Shown here one piece after another: positions 1 through 7,256 of a stretch of 9,122 nucleotides of DNA. Origin of the DNA: Stagnihabitans sp038323315 (GTDB lineage Bacteria; Pseudomonadota; Alphaproteobacteria; Rhodobacterales; Rhodobacteraceae); contig JBBQGU010000152.1 of the NCBI GenBank assembly GCA_038323315.1, positions 1 to 9,122 of the forward strand, given 5' to 3'. Both the position numbers and the translations under genes were made by a program. Within the stretch, counting starts at the first letter, position 1. Every line of letters begins with the position of its first letter. The notes below the pieces were generated by a model. It made no database searches and was not told the origin of the DNA. It worked only from the letters and a program-made list of their open reading frames with translations.

Positions 1-499
1 CTGGGCCGAAAAGAACGGCAAGGACCCGGCTGACTTCGTCAAGGCGCTGTACTCGAATGTGCCCGTGCTGGATAGCGGCGCGCGTGGCGCGACCACGACA
101 TTCGCCCAGCGTGGCATCGGTGACGTGCTGCTGGCCTGGGAAAACGAGGCATATCTGGCGAAAAAGGAGTTGGGCGAGGATCAGTTTGATATCGTGGTGC
201 CTTCGATCTCGGTGCTGGCCGAACCGCCTGTTGCCATCGTCGAGGCCAATATCAAGACCGATGCCCAGCGTGAACTGGCCAGGGCGTATCTGGATTTTCT
301 GTATACCCCCGAAGCGCAGGCGATCATCTTTGCCAACTTTTATCGTGGCTGGGATGCGTCCAAGGCGGACCCGGAGGATTTGGCGCGGTTCCCCAAGCTG
401 GAACTGGTCGACATCGCCGCGTTCGGCGGCTGGTCCAAGGTACAGCAAGAACACTTCGCCGACGGTGGTGTGTTCGATCAGATCTATGTGGCCAAATGA
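1..499 (+). CDS. sbp: Sulfate-binding periplasmic protein, C-terminal part (Sbp/CysP family)
   Basis: This is the 3' end of a gene whose start and signal peptide lie left of the window. The reading frame is open from base 2 to a TGA at 497-499, giving about 165 visible residues. Sequence features recognised from the Sbp family are NVPVLDSGARGATTTF followed by RGIGDVLLAWENEA, then IVVPSISVLAEPPVA, an AYLDFLYTPEAQ helix, FPKLELVDIAAFGGW and the terminal HFADGGVFDQIY. The SGARGATTTF and GDVLLAWENEA segments belong to the region that contacts the bound oxyanion in this family. The protein captures sulfate (or thiosulfate) in the periplasm and delivers it to the CysT-CysW-CysA importer encoded directly downstream. 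Its stop overlaps the cysT start in an ATGA, which indicates one transcript and translational coupling. Whether it prefers sulfate or thiosulfate cannot be told from this fragment. Confidence 0.95.
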   Translation, partial: WAEKNGKDPADFVKALYSNVPVLDSGARGATTTFAQRGIGDVLLAWENEAYLAKKELGEDQFDIVVPSISVLAEPPVAIVEANIKTDAQRELARAYLDFLYTPEAQAIIFANFYRGWDASKADPEDLARFPKLELVDIAAFGGWSKVQQEHFADGGVFDQIYVAK

Positions 500-1353
500 A
501 CGTCGCGGTCAGACCGGCAGCGCGCCGGTGGATGGCGCACTCTCCCATGCCGGGCTTTGGCCTGAGCATGGGGATCACCCTGACCATGCTGTCGCTGGTC
601 GTGCTGCTGCCGATCGGCGCATTGCTTTGGAAGGGTGCGGCGTTCGGGCCAAGCGAGGTCTGGCGCGTGGTCAATACCGAGCGGGTCTGGGCGGCGTTGT
701 TCCTGTCGTTCCGGCTGGCGCTGTTCGCGGCCGCGTTCAATCTGGTGTTCGGGGTGGCGCTGGCCTGGGTGCTGGCCCGCTATGACTTTCCGTTCCGCAA
801 GATCGTCGATGCCTCGGTCGATCTGCCCTTTGCCCTGCCGACCGCCGTTGCCGGGATCGCGCTGACGACGCTGTATGCGCCGAATGGCGTGTTTGGCCAA
901 TGGGCGGCGGAGTTTGGCACCCGGATTGCCTATACCCAATGGGGCATCTTCGTCGCGCTGGTCTTTGTCGGCCTGCCCTTCGTCACCCGCACCGTGCAAC
1001 CGGTGATCGAAGAGATCGAGCAGGAGGTCGAGGAGGCCTCGGCCACGCTGGGGGCCAACCGCCTGATGACCTTACGGCGGATCGTGCTGCCGATGTTGGC
1101 ACCGGCTGCGTTGACCGGGTTCGCGCTCGCTTTGGCGCGGTCGGTGGGCGAGTACGGCTCGGTCATCTTCATCGCGGGCAATCTGCCGATGAAAACCGAG
1201 ATTGCCCCCCTGCTGATCGTGATCCGGTTGGAGGAATATGACTATGACGCCGCCGCAGCCATCGGCATCGCCATGCTGGTCATATCCTTTGCCATGCTGC
1301 TGTTCATCAACCTGATCCAGATTTTCAGCCGCAGGAGGATTGGTCTTGTCTGA
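496..1353 (+). CDS. cysT: Sulfate ABC transporter permease CysT (CysU)
   Basis: A 285-residue inner-membrane protein, close to the usual CysT length. It has a short N-terminal cytoplasmic segment, then hydrophobic segments at roughly 24-46, 68-95, 110-126, 148-164, 200-228 and 254-276, consistent with six helices. The cytoplasmic loop that docks on the ATPase (EAA motif) is at about 179-199, with EEASATLG followed by RRIVLP. The SVGEYGSVIFIAGN segment near 216-229 is typical of CysT. The protein should form the heteromeric channel with CysW, powered by CysA. The start chosen is the ATG overlapping the stop of the binding-protein gene (ATGA). No strong ribosome-binding site precedes it, so re-initiation is likely. 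ATGs at 532, 547 or 568 are possible alternatives and would only shorten the cytoplasmic N-terminus. Confidence 0.95.
   Translation: MNVAVRPAARRWMAHSPMPGFGLSMGITLTMLSLVVLLPIGALLWKGAAFGPSEVWRVVNTERVWAALFLSFRLALFAAAFNLVFGVALAWVLARYDFPFRKIVDASVDLPFALPTAVAGIALTTLYAPNGVFGQWAAEFGTRIAYTQWGIFVALVFVGLPFVTRTVQPVIEEIEQEVEEASATLGANRLMTLRRIVLPMLAPAALTGFALALARSVGEYGSVIFIAGNLPMKTEIAPLLIVIRLEEYDYDAAAAIGIAMLVISFAMLLFINLIQIFSRRRIGLV
1333..1338 (+). promoter_or_regulatory. Ribosome-binding site deciding the cysW start
   Basis: An AGGAGG-like sequence lies inside the last codons of cysT. It is 7 nt upstream of the TTG at 1346, but only 1 nt upstream of the earlier in-frame TTG at 1340. The spacing therefore favours 1346 as the true cysW start. 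Confidence 0.7.
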
Positions 1354-2242
1354 CGCAACCCCATTGAACGACGGGACCGTGATCCACCACGACCCCCGCG
1401 CCTTTCGCCGCCCGACCGAGGAAAGCCCGGCAGCCCGCTGGACCCTGATCATCGGCGTCGTCGCGATCCTGGCAGTGCTGGTCTATGCACCGTTGCTGGT
1501 GGTGTTTGCCGAAGCCCTCGCAAAGGGACTGGGGGCGGCGCTGACCTCGCTGACCAAACCCGAGGCGCGGTCGGCCATCCGGCTGACCCTGACCGTCGCC
1601 GCCGTGGTCTTGCCGCTGAACGCAGCCTTTGGCGTGGCCGCCGCCTGGGCCATCACCAAGTTCGACTTTCGCGGCAAGGCGTTTCTGATCACGCTGATCG
1701 ACCTGCCCTTCTCGGTCTCGCCCGTCGTCGCCGGCCTTTGTCTGGTGCTGCTGTTCGGGGCCAATTCGACGCTGGGCGGGATATTGGTGGCATCTGGCTA
1801 TCCGGTGATCTTTGCGCTGCCGGGGATCATTCTGGCCAGCCTGTTCGTGACCTTTCCCTTTGTGGCGCGCGAGTTGATCCCGGTGATGATCGAACAGGGG
1901 CGGTTGGAGGAGGAGGCGGCCCTGACGCTGGGCGCGGGCGGTTGGCGGGTGTTCTTCACCGTGACCTTGCCGAAAATCCGCTGGGCACTGCTGTATGGCG
2001 TGCTGTTGTGCAATGCCCGCGCGATGGGCGAGTTTGGTGCGGTGGCGGTGGTATCAGGCAAGATCCGGGGCGTCACTGCGACGATGCCGATCAGCATCGA
2101 GATGTTGTACAACGAATACCTTTCGGTCGCCGCCTTTACCTTGGCTGCCGTACTGGCGCTGCTGGCGCTGGTCACGCTTTTCCTGAAAACCGCGCTGGAA
2201 TGGCATTTCGCCGACCAGTTGGCCGCAACCCATCGTCATTGA
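1346..2242 (+). CDS. cysW: Sulfate ABC transporter permease CysW
   Basis: A permease of 298 residues from the preferred TTG start at 1346, overlapping the end of cysT by 8 nt. It has a charged N-terminus of about 30 residues, then hydrophobic segments at roughly 32-56, 78-103, 113-139, 152-171, 212-238 and 262-282. The EAA-type loop is at about 188-208, with EEEAALTLGAGGW followed by TLPKIRW. The ARAMGEFGAVAVVSG segment at 224-238 is diagnostic of CysW. It pairs with CysT to form the transmembrane channel for sulfate/thiosulfate. No ATG precedes a good ribosome-binding site here, so a TTG start is needed. The alternative TTG at 1340 would add two residues but sits too close to the Shine-Dalgarno sequence. 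The gene is 12 nt upstream of cysA. Confidence 0.94.
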   Translation: MSDATPLNDGTVIHHDPRAFRRPTEESPAARWTLIIGVVAILAVLVYAPLLVVFAEALAKGLGAALTSLTKPEARSAIRLTLTVAAVVLPLNAAFGVAAAWAITKFDFRGKAFLITLIDLPFSVSPVVAGLCLVLLFGANSTLGGILVASGYPVIFALPGIILASLFVTFPFVARELIPVMIEQGRLEEEAALTLGAGGWRVFFTVTLPKIRWALLYGVLLCNARAMGEFGAVAVVSGKIRGVTATMPISIEMLYNEYLSVAAFTLAAVLALLALVTLFLKTALEWHFADQLAATHRH

Positions 2243-2246
2243 AGGA
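2241..2246 (+). promoter_or_regulatory. Ribosome-binding site of cysA
   Basis: A GAAGGA sequence overlaps the last bases of the cysW stop codon and lies 8 nt upstream of the cysA ATG. It supports the start at 2255. Confidence 0.7.
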
Positions 2247-2254
2247 TTTCTGAC

Positions 2255-2974
2255 ATGCACATCAAGATTGACGAGATTTCCAAGGAGTTTGGCCGGACGG
2301 CGGCCCTGCATCCGGTCAGCCTGTCGGTGCCGTCGGGGGCGCTGGTCGCGCTGCTGGGGCCGTCGGGGTCGGGCAAGACCACGCTGCTGCGCATTCTGGG
2401 GGGCTTGGAATATCCCTCGACCGGACGGGTGATGTATGACGGTCAGGATGCGACCGGGCTGACGGTGCAGGAGCGGCGGGCGGGGTTCGTGTTTCAGAAC
2501 TATGCCCTGTTCAAGCATATGACGGTGTTCGAGAATATCGCCTATGGCCTGCGCGCCCGTGCCAAGTCGCAGCGTCCAGAACAGGCCGAGATCGTCCGCC
2601 GCGTGAACAAGCTGATGACGCTGATCCAGTTGCCAGACATCGCCAGCCGGTACCCCAGCCAGTTATCCGGAGGACAACGGCAGCGCGTGGCCCTGGCGCG
2701 GGCCCTGGCGATCGAGCCACGCATGCTGCTGCTGGACGAACCCTTTGGCGCGTTGGATGCCCGCGTGCGCCGCGAATTGCGGCAAGGGTTGCGCGAAATC
2801 CATGACACAACCGGCCTGACGACGATCTTTGTGACCCATGATCAGGAGGAAGCGATGGAGCTGGCCGATCTGGTCGTGGTCATGTCGATGGGCCGCATCG
2901 AACAGATCGGCCGCCCCGGCGACATCCGCGCCAAGCCTGCGAGTGTCTTTGTGCGCGACTTCATCACGGTGTGA
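2255..2974 (+). CDS. cysA: Sulfate/thiosulfate import ATP-binding protein CysA, short form without TOBE domain
   Basis: A complete ABC nucleotide-binding domain of 239 residues that energises the CysT-CysW importer on the cytoplasmic face of the membrane. The Walker A motif GPSGSGKT is at 35-42, the Q-loop glutamine at 81, the signature LSGGQ at 137-141, Walker B MLLLDEP at 157-163, and the switch histidine at 195 (VTHDQEEA). All catalytic elements are intact. CysA proteins are usually about 330-365 residues, with a C-terminal TOBE/regulatory region beginning soon after the FV..F motif, which is at about 232-236 here. This protein stops three residues later. None of the three forward frames downstream carries TOBE-like sequence, and the neighbouring convergent gene ends only 45 nt away, so a simple frameshift does not explain the shortness. 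The assignment to sulfate rests on the operon; by sequence alone it could be called a generic oxyanion ABC ATPase. Confidence 0.92.
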   Translation: MHIKIDEISKEFGRTAALHPVSLSVPSGALVALLGPSGSGKTTLLRILGGLEYPSTGRVMYDGQDATGLTVQERRAGFVFQNYALFKHMTVFENIAYGLRARAKSQRPEQAEIVRRVNKLMTLIQLPDIASRYPSQLSGGQRQRVALARALAIEPRMLLLDEPFGALDARVRRELRQGLREIHDTTGLTTIFVTHDQEEAMELADLVVVMSMGRIEQIGRPGDIRAKPASVFVRDFITV

Positions 2975-3019
2975 AAGGCCCCTCGGAGAAGATTGGCGCG
3001 GCGCCCATCCTGTCTCTGT
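2975..3019. other. Short spacer between convergent operons
   Basis: These 45 nt separate the stop of cysA from the stop of the aldehyde dehydrogenase gene on the other strand. The only inverted-repeat material is a weak GC-rich stretch around 2995-3006 (GGCGC/GCGCC) with no following T-run. I do not call an intrinsic terminator on either strand. Termination is probably Rho-dependent or lies within the opposing gene. Confidence 0.5.
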
Positions 3020-4525
3020 CTAACGCAGGTCCGCTGGCAACAGCGCGTCGGGCAGGTTTTGATAGGCCACCGGACGCAGCCAACGGCGGATCGACAATGT
3101 GCCGACCGACGTTGCACCAAAGTTGGTGCTGGCGGGATACGGGCCGCCATGGACCTGCGCATCCACCACTTCGACGCCTGTTGGGAAGCCATTGGCCAAC
3201 AGTCGTCCAGCTTTGCGTTCCAGGATCGGCATCAGCGACTGGCCCAGTGCAGTATCCGCGTCGTCCAGATGCAGGGTGCAGGTCAACTGCCCCTCGAGCG
3301 CCTGCGCCACGGCCAGCATTTCAGAGGCATCCTTGACGCGGACGATCAGGCCCAAGGGCCCGAATACTTCCTCGCCCAGCGCATGGTTGCCCAGCCAATC
3401 TGCACCTGTCACCTCGAACAGATAGGGCGTGGCCTGCCGCAGGTCGCAGACCGAGGTCAGCACCTCACGCACGCCGGTCTGCGCCGCAACGCGGTCGCGG
3501 CCCTGCCTGTAGGCGGCTGCGATGCCATCGGTCAGCATGGTCTGCGCACCGAACCGGGACAGCGCATCCTTGGCGGCGGTGATGAAGGCTTGCGCGTCGG
3601 GGCCATCGATCACCACGGCGATGCCGGGATTGGTGCAGAACTGACCGGCCCCCATCGTCAGCGAGCCGGCCCAGCCTTTCGCGATCGCCTCGCCGCGCGC
3701 CTTGACGGCCTGCGGCAGCAGGAACATCGGGTTGACCGAGCCCAACTCGCCAAAGAACGGGATCGGCTCATGCCTGCGGGCGCAAAGGTCGAACAGGGCG
3801 CGACCACCGCCGAGCGAGCCGGTGAAGCCCACGGCCCGGATCAGCGGGTGCTGGACCAGGCTTTCGCCGACGTCGCGTTTGCCGCCCTGAACCAGCGAAA
3901 ACACGCCAGGATGCAGGCCAAGCGCCTTGATTGCGGCATCGATGGCCTGGGCGACGATCTCCCCCGTGCCGGGATGGGCCGAATGGCCTTTGACGACCAC
4001 AGGGCAGCCAGCCGCCAAGGCCGAAGCCGTGTCGCCACCTGCGGTCGAGAACGCGAGGGGGAAGTTGGAGGCACCGAACACCGCGACCGGACCGATGGGG
4101 CGTTCCATCATCCTGATCTCGGCGCGGGGGGCGGGTTTGCGGTCGGGTTCGGCGGCGTCATGGCGGCGGTCGAGGTAAGCGCCCGCGCGGATATGTGCGG
4201 CGAACAGGCGCAACTGGCCGGTCGTGCGGCCACGCTCCCCCTCCAGCCGTGCCGCGGGCAGGCCGGTTTCCGATGTGCCGATGGCGGTGATTTCGGGGCC
4301 GCGGGCATCAATTTCCTCGGCGATCTTTTCAAGGAAGACCGCACGGTCTTCCCGGGTCAGGGCGGCGAAGCTGGGAAACGCCGCCTCGGCGGCGGTAGCT
4401 GCGGCATCGACATGGGCGGGGGTGCCGACCGCGAAGGTCAGCGGCGCGCCCGCGGCGGGCGAGGATTGAAAGGTCGTATCGCCCGCGACCCATTGGCCCG
4501 CGATAAGGTGTTTTCCGGTGAGCAT
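3020..4525 (-). CDS. 2-oxoglutarate semialdehyde (2,5-dioxovalerate) dehydrogenase, ALDH superfamily
   Basis: A 501-residue NAD(P)+-dependent aldehyde dehydrogenase, predicted to oxidise 2-oxoglutarate semialdehyde to 2-oxoglutarate as the last step of the pentose pathway. The oxyanion asparagine is in GASNFP (N154), the cofactor-binding lysine in VVVKGHSAHP (K179), and a Rossmann FTGS turn is at 234-237. The general base is in FFGELGSVNP (E260) and the nucleophile in GAGQFCTNPG (C297). The FTGSLGGGRALFDL and FFGELGSVNP segments resemble the family typically named aldehyde dehydrogenase (NADP+)/2,5-dioxovalerate dehydrogenase. The start at 4525 was chosen because a good AAGGAG lies just upstream. 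The frame runs open to 4705, but that extension crosses the repeat and the end of the upstream gene. It is the last gene of the operon. The exact substrate is inferred from the neighbours; related enzymes serve hydroxyproline and glucarate pathways. Confidence 0.88.
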   Translation of the reverse strand: MLTGKHLIAGQWVAGDTTFQSSPAAGAPLTFAVGTPAHVDAAATAAEAAFPSFAALTREDRAVFLEKIAEEIDARGPEITAIGTSETGLPAARLEGERGRTTGQLRLFAAHIRAGAYLDRRHDAAEPDRKPAPRAEIRMMERPIGPVAVFGASNFPLAFSTAGGDTASALAAGCPVVVKGHSAHPGTGEIVAQAIDAAIKALGLHPGVFSLVQGGKRDVGESLVQHPLIRAVGFTGSLGGGRALFDLCARRHEPIPFFGELGSVNPMFLLPQAVKARGEAIAKGWAGSLTMGAGQFCTNPGIAVVIDGPDAQAFITAAKDALSRFGAQTMLTDGIAAAYRQGRDRVAAQTGVREVLTSVCDLRQATPYLFEVTGADWLGNHALGEEVFGPLGLIVRVKDASEMLAVAQALEGQLTCTLHLDDADTALGQSLMPILERKAGRLLANGFPTGVEVVDAQVHGGPYPASTNFGATSVGTLSIRRWLRPVAYQNLPDALLPADLR

Positions 4526-4531
4526 GGTGGT

Positions 4532-4539
4532 CTCCTTTT
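4532..4539 (-). promoter_or_regulatory. Ribosome-binding site of the semialdehyde dehydrogenase gene
   Basis: On the minus strand an AAAAGGAGA sequence precedes the ATG at 4525-4523 by about 6 nt. It is one of the stronger Shine-Dalgarno sequences in the window and fixes the start, rejecting the longer frame that begins at 4705. Confidence 0.75.
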
Positions 4540-4540
4540 C

Positions 4541-4600
4541 GGGCAGCCCGGGGGTTTCACACCCCCAGACCCCCGTGGGATATTTGGGCCAAAGTGAATG
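4541..4600. repeat. GC-rich intergenic repeat-like element with nested inverted repeats
   Basis: This element fills almost all of the 76-nt gap between the sugar dehydrogenase and the semialdehyde dehydrogenase. It contains GGGGGT (4550-4555) pairing with ACCCCC (4561-4566) around a 5-nt loop. A second CCCCC at 4570-4574 could pair with the same G-run. Then come a CGTGGGATAT box and a near-perfect palindrome TTTGG-G-CCAAA (4583-4593) followed by GTGAA. From memory, very similar G-run/C-run elements ending in a GATATTT...CCAAA...TGAA tail recur between genes in Rhodobacteraceae. That recollection is not checked here, and only one copy is visible in this window. No T-run follows the hairpin on either strand, so it is not a classical intrinsic terminator. 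It may modulate RNA stability or act as a partial attenuator. Confidence 0.55.
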
Positions 4601-4601
4601 A

Positions 4602-5513
4602 TTACAAGTGAAAGGCGGGGACGGTGACGCGACGGCCCAGTGAAAAGGCGTCGGCGACATGGGTGGCGGGGGCGAGGTCGACCTCGGACTGGCCATTGGC
4701 GACAAGTTCGGCCATGCGGGCGTAAAGGGCGGGGTATTCGCCCATGATCGAGTTTTGTCCGGCCATTTCGACGCCGTCTATGTCCAGCCGGTTGCCGCCC
4801 ATGCGCAGGGCGAGGGCTCCGGCGGTGGTTTGCACGTCGATGTCCCAGGTTTGCGGACCCGTTTGCCGCCAATCGAAATCGGCGGTGATCTGGCCCGAAA
4901 AGGTCAGGTCGGCGGCGATCGGGGTGTGGCAGTTTTCGGGGTAGGTCAGTGTGGCGGCGGTCAGGTGGACGGGGCTTGGCAGTATTTCGGTCAGGATCGA
5001 CAGGGCGTTGATGCCGGGGTCGAAGACGCCCATGCCGCCGGGTTGAAACACCCAGTCCTGACCCGGATGCCAGCGGCGGACATCCTCGCGCCAGGTGATG
5101 TGCGCCTTGGTGATCTGCTTGTCGGCCAGCCAGGCCTTGGCCGGGGCCACGGCATAGGCCATGCGGCTGTGCCACGTGGCATACAGGGTCAGGCCCTTGG
5201 CGGCGGCCAGGGTGGTCAAAGCCTGCACTTCGGAAAGGGTGGCACCGGGCGGCTTTTCCAGCATGACATGCCGGCCGGCCAGCAGGGCCGCCTCGGCATA
5301 GGCATAACGCGGGACGGGGGGCATGCACAGCGCCACCACCGTCACGTCGGGGCGGGCCGACAGGAAGGTCGCAAAGTCGGTGAAGCCGTCCACCCCCGCG
5401 ACCGCGCCATTGCGGCTGACGGTCGCGGCCAGGTCCCAATCGGGCGAGGCTTGGATCGCCGGGACGTGTTGATCGACGGCGATCTTGCCGATGCCTGCCA
5501 ATGCGATTTTCAT
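4602..5513 (-). CDS. L-arabinose/D-galactose 1-dehydrogenase, Gfo/Idh/MocA family
   Basis: A cytoplasmic NAD(P)+-dependent oxidoreductase of 303 residues, predicted to oxidise an aldopyranose at C1 to the aldono-lactone. The N-terminal Rossmann domain opens with ALAGIGKIA (glycines 7 and 9), followed by the family EKPP motif (86-89, catalytic Lys87). The C-terminal substrate domain has REDVRRWHPGQDW (His149) and GGMGVFDPGINALS (Asp165, Asn169). These fit the layout of the Azospirillum brasilense L-arabinose 1-dehydrogenase, in which I recall Asp168 and Asn172 as the catalytic pair; length and order match closely. Enzymes of this type often accept L-arabinose, D-galactose and D-fucose, which share C2-C4 configuration. 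The start ATG abuts the upstream stop codon directly and has only a weak Shine-Dalgarno sequence, so translational coupling is likely. Confidence 0.88.
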   Translation of the reverse strand: MKIALAGIGKIAVDQHVPAIQASPDWDLAATVSRNGAVAGVDGFTDFATFLSARPDVTVVALCMPPVPRYAYAEAALLAGRHVMLEKPPGATLSEVQALTTLAAAKGLTLYATWHSRMAYAVAPAKAWLADKQITKAHITWREDVRRWHPGQDWVFQPGGMGVFDPGINALSILTEILPSPVHLTAATLTYPENCHTPIAADLTFSGQITADFDWRQTGPQTWDIDVQTTAGALALRMGGNRLDIDGVEMAGQNSIMGEYPALYARMAELVANGQSEVDLAPATHVADAFSLGRRVTVPAFHL

Positions 5514-7256
5514 CTAGTGCGAATCCCTGCCGACCGTGTTGCCACGCGGGCCGTTCAGAAAGTCGAGATCGGCCCCGGTATCGGCGCCCTGCACATGCAT
5601 GTGGTGCATCAGGGCATAGCCCGAAGCCGGGGGCGAGATGCGGTTTTGCCATTTGGCCAGACGCGCGGCGAGGTCGGCGTCGGAGATGTCCAGATGCAGG
5701 CGGCGGTTGGGCACGTCCAACTCGATATAATCGCCGTTCTGTACGACGGCCAGCGGGCCGCCCGCAGCCGCCTCGGGCGAGGCATGCAGGACCACGGTGC
5801 CGTAGGCGGTGCCAGACATGCGCGCGTCCGAAATGCGGACCATGTCGGTGATGCCCTTGCGCAGCACCTTGGGCGGCAAGCCCATATTACCGACCTCGGC
5901 CATGCCGGGATAGCCCTTGGGGCCGCAGTTCTTCAGGACCATGATGCAGGTCTCGTCGATGTCCAGATCCTCGTCATTGATCCTGGCCTTGTAGTCGTCG
6001 ATATCCTCGAACACCACGGCGCGGCCACGGTGGGTCAGCAAGGCGGGTGTGGCGGCAGAGGGCTTCAACACCGCACCTTTGGGGGCCATGTTGCCTTTGA
6101 CCACCACGACGCCGCCGGACTGGGTCAGCGCCTTGTCGGCGGGCAGGATGACGTCTTCGTTGTGGTTCTGCACATCCTTGACCTGATCCCAGGCCGTCTC
6201 GCCCGACACTGTCAGTGCGTCCTTGTGCAACAGGCCAGCCTCGCCCAGCCGTTTGATGACGACGGGAAGGCCGCCGGCATAGAAAAACTCCTCCATCAGG
6301 TATTTGCCCGAGGGCATCAGGTTGACGATGGTGGGCACGTCGCGGCCACAGCGGTCCCAATCCTCCAGCGTCAGGTCGATGCCGACGCGGCCTGCGATGG
6401 CCAGGAGGTGGATCACGGCATTGGTGCTGCCGCCGATGGCCGCGTTGGTGCGGATGGCGTTTTCGAAGGCCTGCCGGGTCAGGATGTCTGACGGTTTCAG
6501 GTTGTCCTTGACCATCTGGACAATCCGCCGCCCGGTCAGTTGCGCCATCACGCGGCGACGTGAGTCGACGGCCGGGATCGCCGCATTGCCGGACAGGGCC
6601 ATGCCCAAGGCTTCGGCCATCGACGCCATCGTGCTGGCGGTGCCCATGGTGTTGCACGAACCGGGCGAGCGGCTCATCGACGCCTCGGCCTCGACAAAAT
6701 CCTCCTTGGTCATGGTCCCGGCCTTGACCGCTTCGGAGAATTTCCACAGATGGGTGCCAGAGCCGACACGTTCGTTCTTGTAATACCCGTTCAGCATCGG
6801 GCCGCCGGTCACGATGATCGACGGCAGGTCGGTCGAGGCCGCCGCCATCAACAGGGACGGCGTGGTCTTGTCGCAGCCGACCATCAGAACGCAGCCATCC
6901 ATCGGCAGGCCGCGCATCTGTTCTTCGACCGCCATCGCGGCCAGATTGCGGAACATCATGGCGGTGGGGCGGAAGGCGCTTTCGCTGACGGAAAACACCG
7001 GCACTTCGACCGGAAAGCCGCCCGCCTCGTAAATCCCGTGCTTCACCCGCTGCGCCAGATCATTCAGATGCGCATTGCACGGCGTCAGTTCCGACCAGGT
7101 GTTCAGAATGCCGATCACCGGGCGACCGTCGAACAGATCCGGCGGAAAGCCTTGGTTCTTCATCCACGCCCGATGATAGATATTGTCCTTGGACGTGCCG
7201 CCAAACCAGGTTTGCGAGCGCAGTTTGCGGGGCCATGCAGCGGGTTGGAAGGTCAT
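5514..7256 (-). CDS. araD: L-arabinonate dehydratase, IlvD/Edd family
   Basis: A 580-residue Fe-S dehydratase predicted to remove water from L-arabinonate, giving 2-keto-3-deoxy-L-arabinonate. Three cysteines expected to bind a [2Fe-2S] cluster are Cys60 (SELTPCNAH), Cys128 (VGCDKTTP) and Cys201 (SPGSCNTMGTA). Lys130 beside the second is the expected carbamylated Mg ligand, and Ser481 in RISDARMSGTAYG is the expected catalytic base. As I recall, the Rhizobium leguminosarum arabinonate dehydratase uses Cys59, Cys127, Cys200, Lys129 and Ser480, so the positions match with a shift of one. The ATG overlaps the upstream stop as TAATG, with a TAAAGG ribosome-binding site 7 nt ahead. The frame stays open upstream, but that part is antisense-like sequence within the preceding gene. 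D-xylonate, D-fuconate or D-galactonate are alternative substrates. The symbol araD is used differently in enteric bacteria, where it names an epimerase. Confidence 0.9.
   Translation of the reverse strand: MTFQPAAWPRKLRSQTWFGGTSKDNIYHRAWMKNQGFPPDLFDGRPVIGILNTWSELTPCNAHLNDLAQRVKHGIYEAGGFPVEVPVFSVSESAFRPTAMMFRNLAAMAVEEQMRGLPMDGCVLMVGCDKTTPSLLMAAASTDLPSIIVTGGPMLNGYYKNERVGSGTHLWKFSEAVKAGTMTKEDFVEAEASMSRSPGSCNTMGTASTMASMAEALGMALSGNAAIPAVDSRRRVMAQLTGRRIVQMVKDNLKPSDILTRQAFENAIRTNAAIGGSTNAVIHLLAIAGRVGIDLTLEDWDRCGRDVPTIVNLMPSGKYLMEEFFYAGGLPVVIKRLGEAGLLHKDALTVSGETAWDQVKDVQNHNEDVILPADKALTQSGGVVVVKGNMAPKGAVLKPSAATPALLTHRGRAVVFEDIDDYKARINDEDLDIDETCIMVLKNCGPKGYPGMAEVGNMGLPPKVLRKGITDMVRISDARMSGTAYGTVVLHASPEAAAGGPLAVVQNGDYIELDVPNRRLHLDISDADLAARLAKWQNRISPPASGYALMHHMHVQGADTGADLDFLNGPRGNTVGRDSH

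Noticed and set aside
4550..4566. GGGGGT/ACCCCC hairpin as an intrinsic terminator
   Set aside because: No T-run follows on either strand, and the downstream gene clearly belongs to the same operon. It is better described as part of the repeat-like element.
2993..4597. A 534-codon open frame on the + strand
   Set aside because: It is the antisense shadow of the aldehyde dehydrogenase gene, with low-complexity basic and glycine-rich translation and no family resemblance.
4659..6491. A 610-codon open frame on the + strand
   Set aside because: It runs antisense across the sugar dehydrogenase, the junction and most of the dehydratase. Its translation is rich in G, H, Q, R and D with no recognisable domain. 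Long antisense frames are expected in high-GC genes with G/C-rich third positions.
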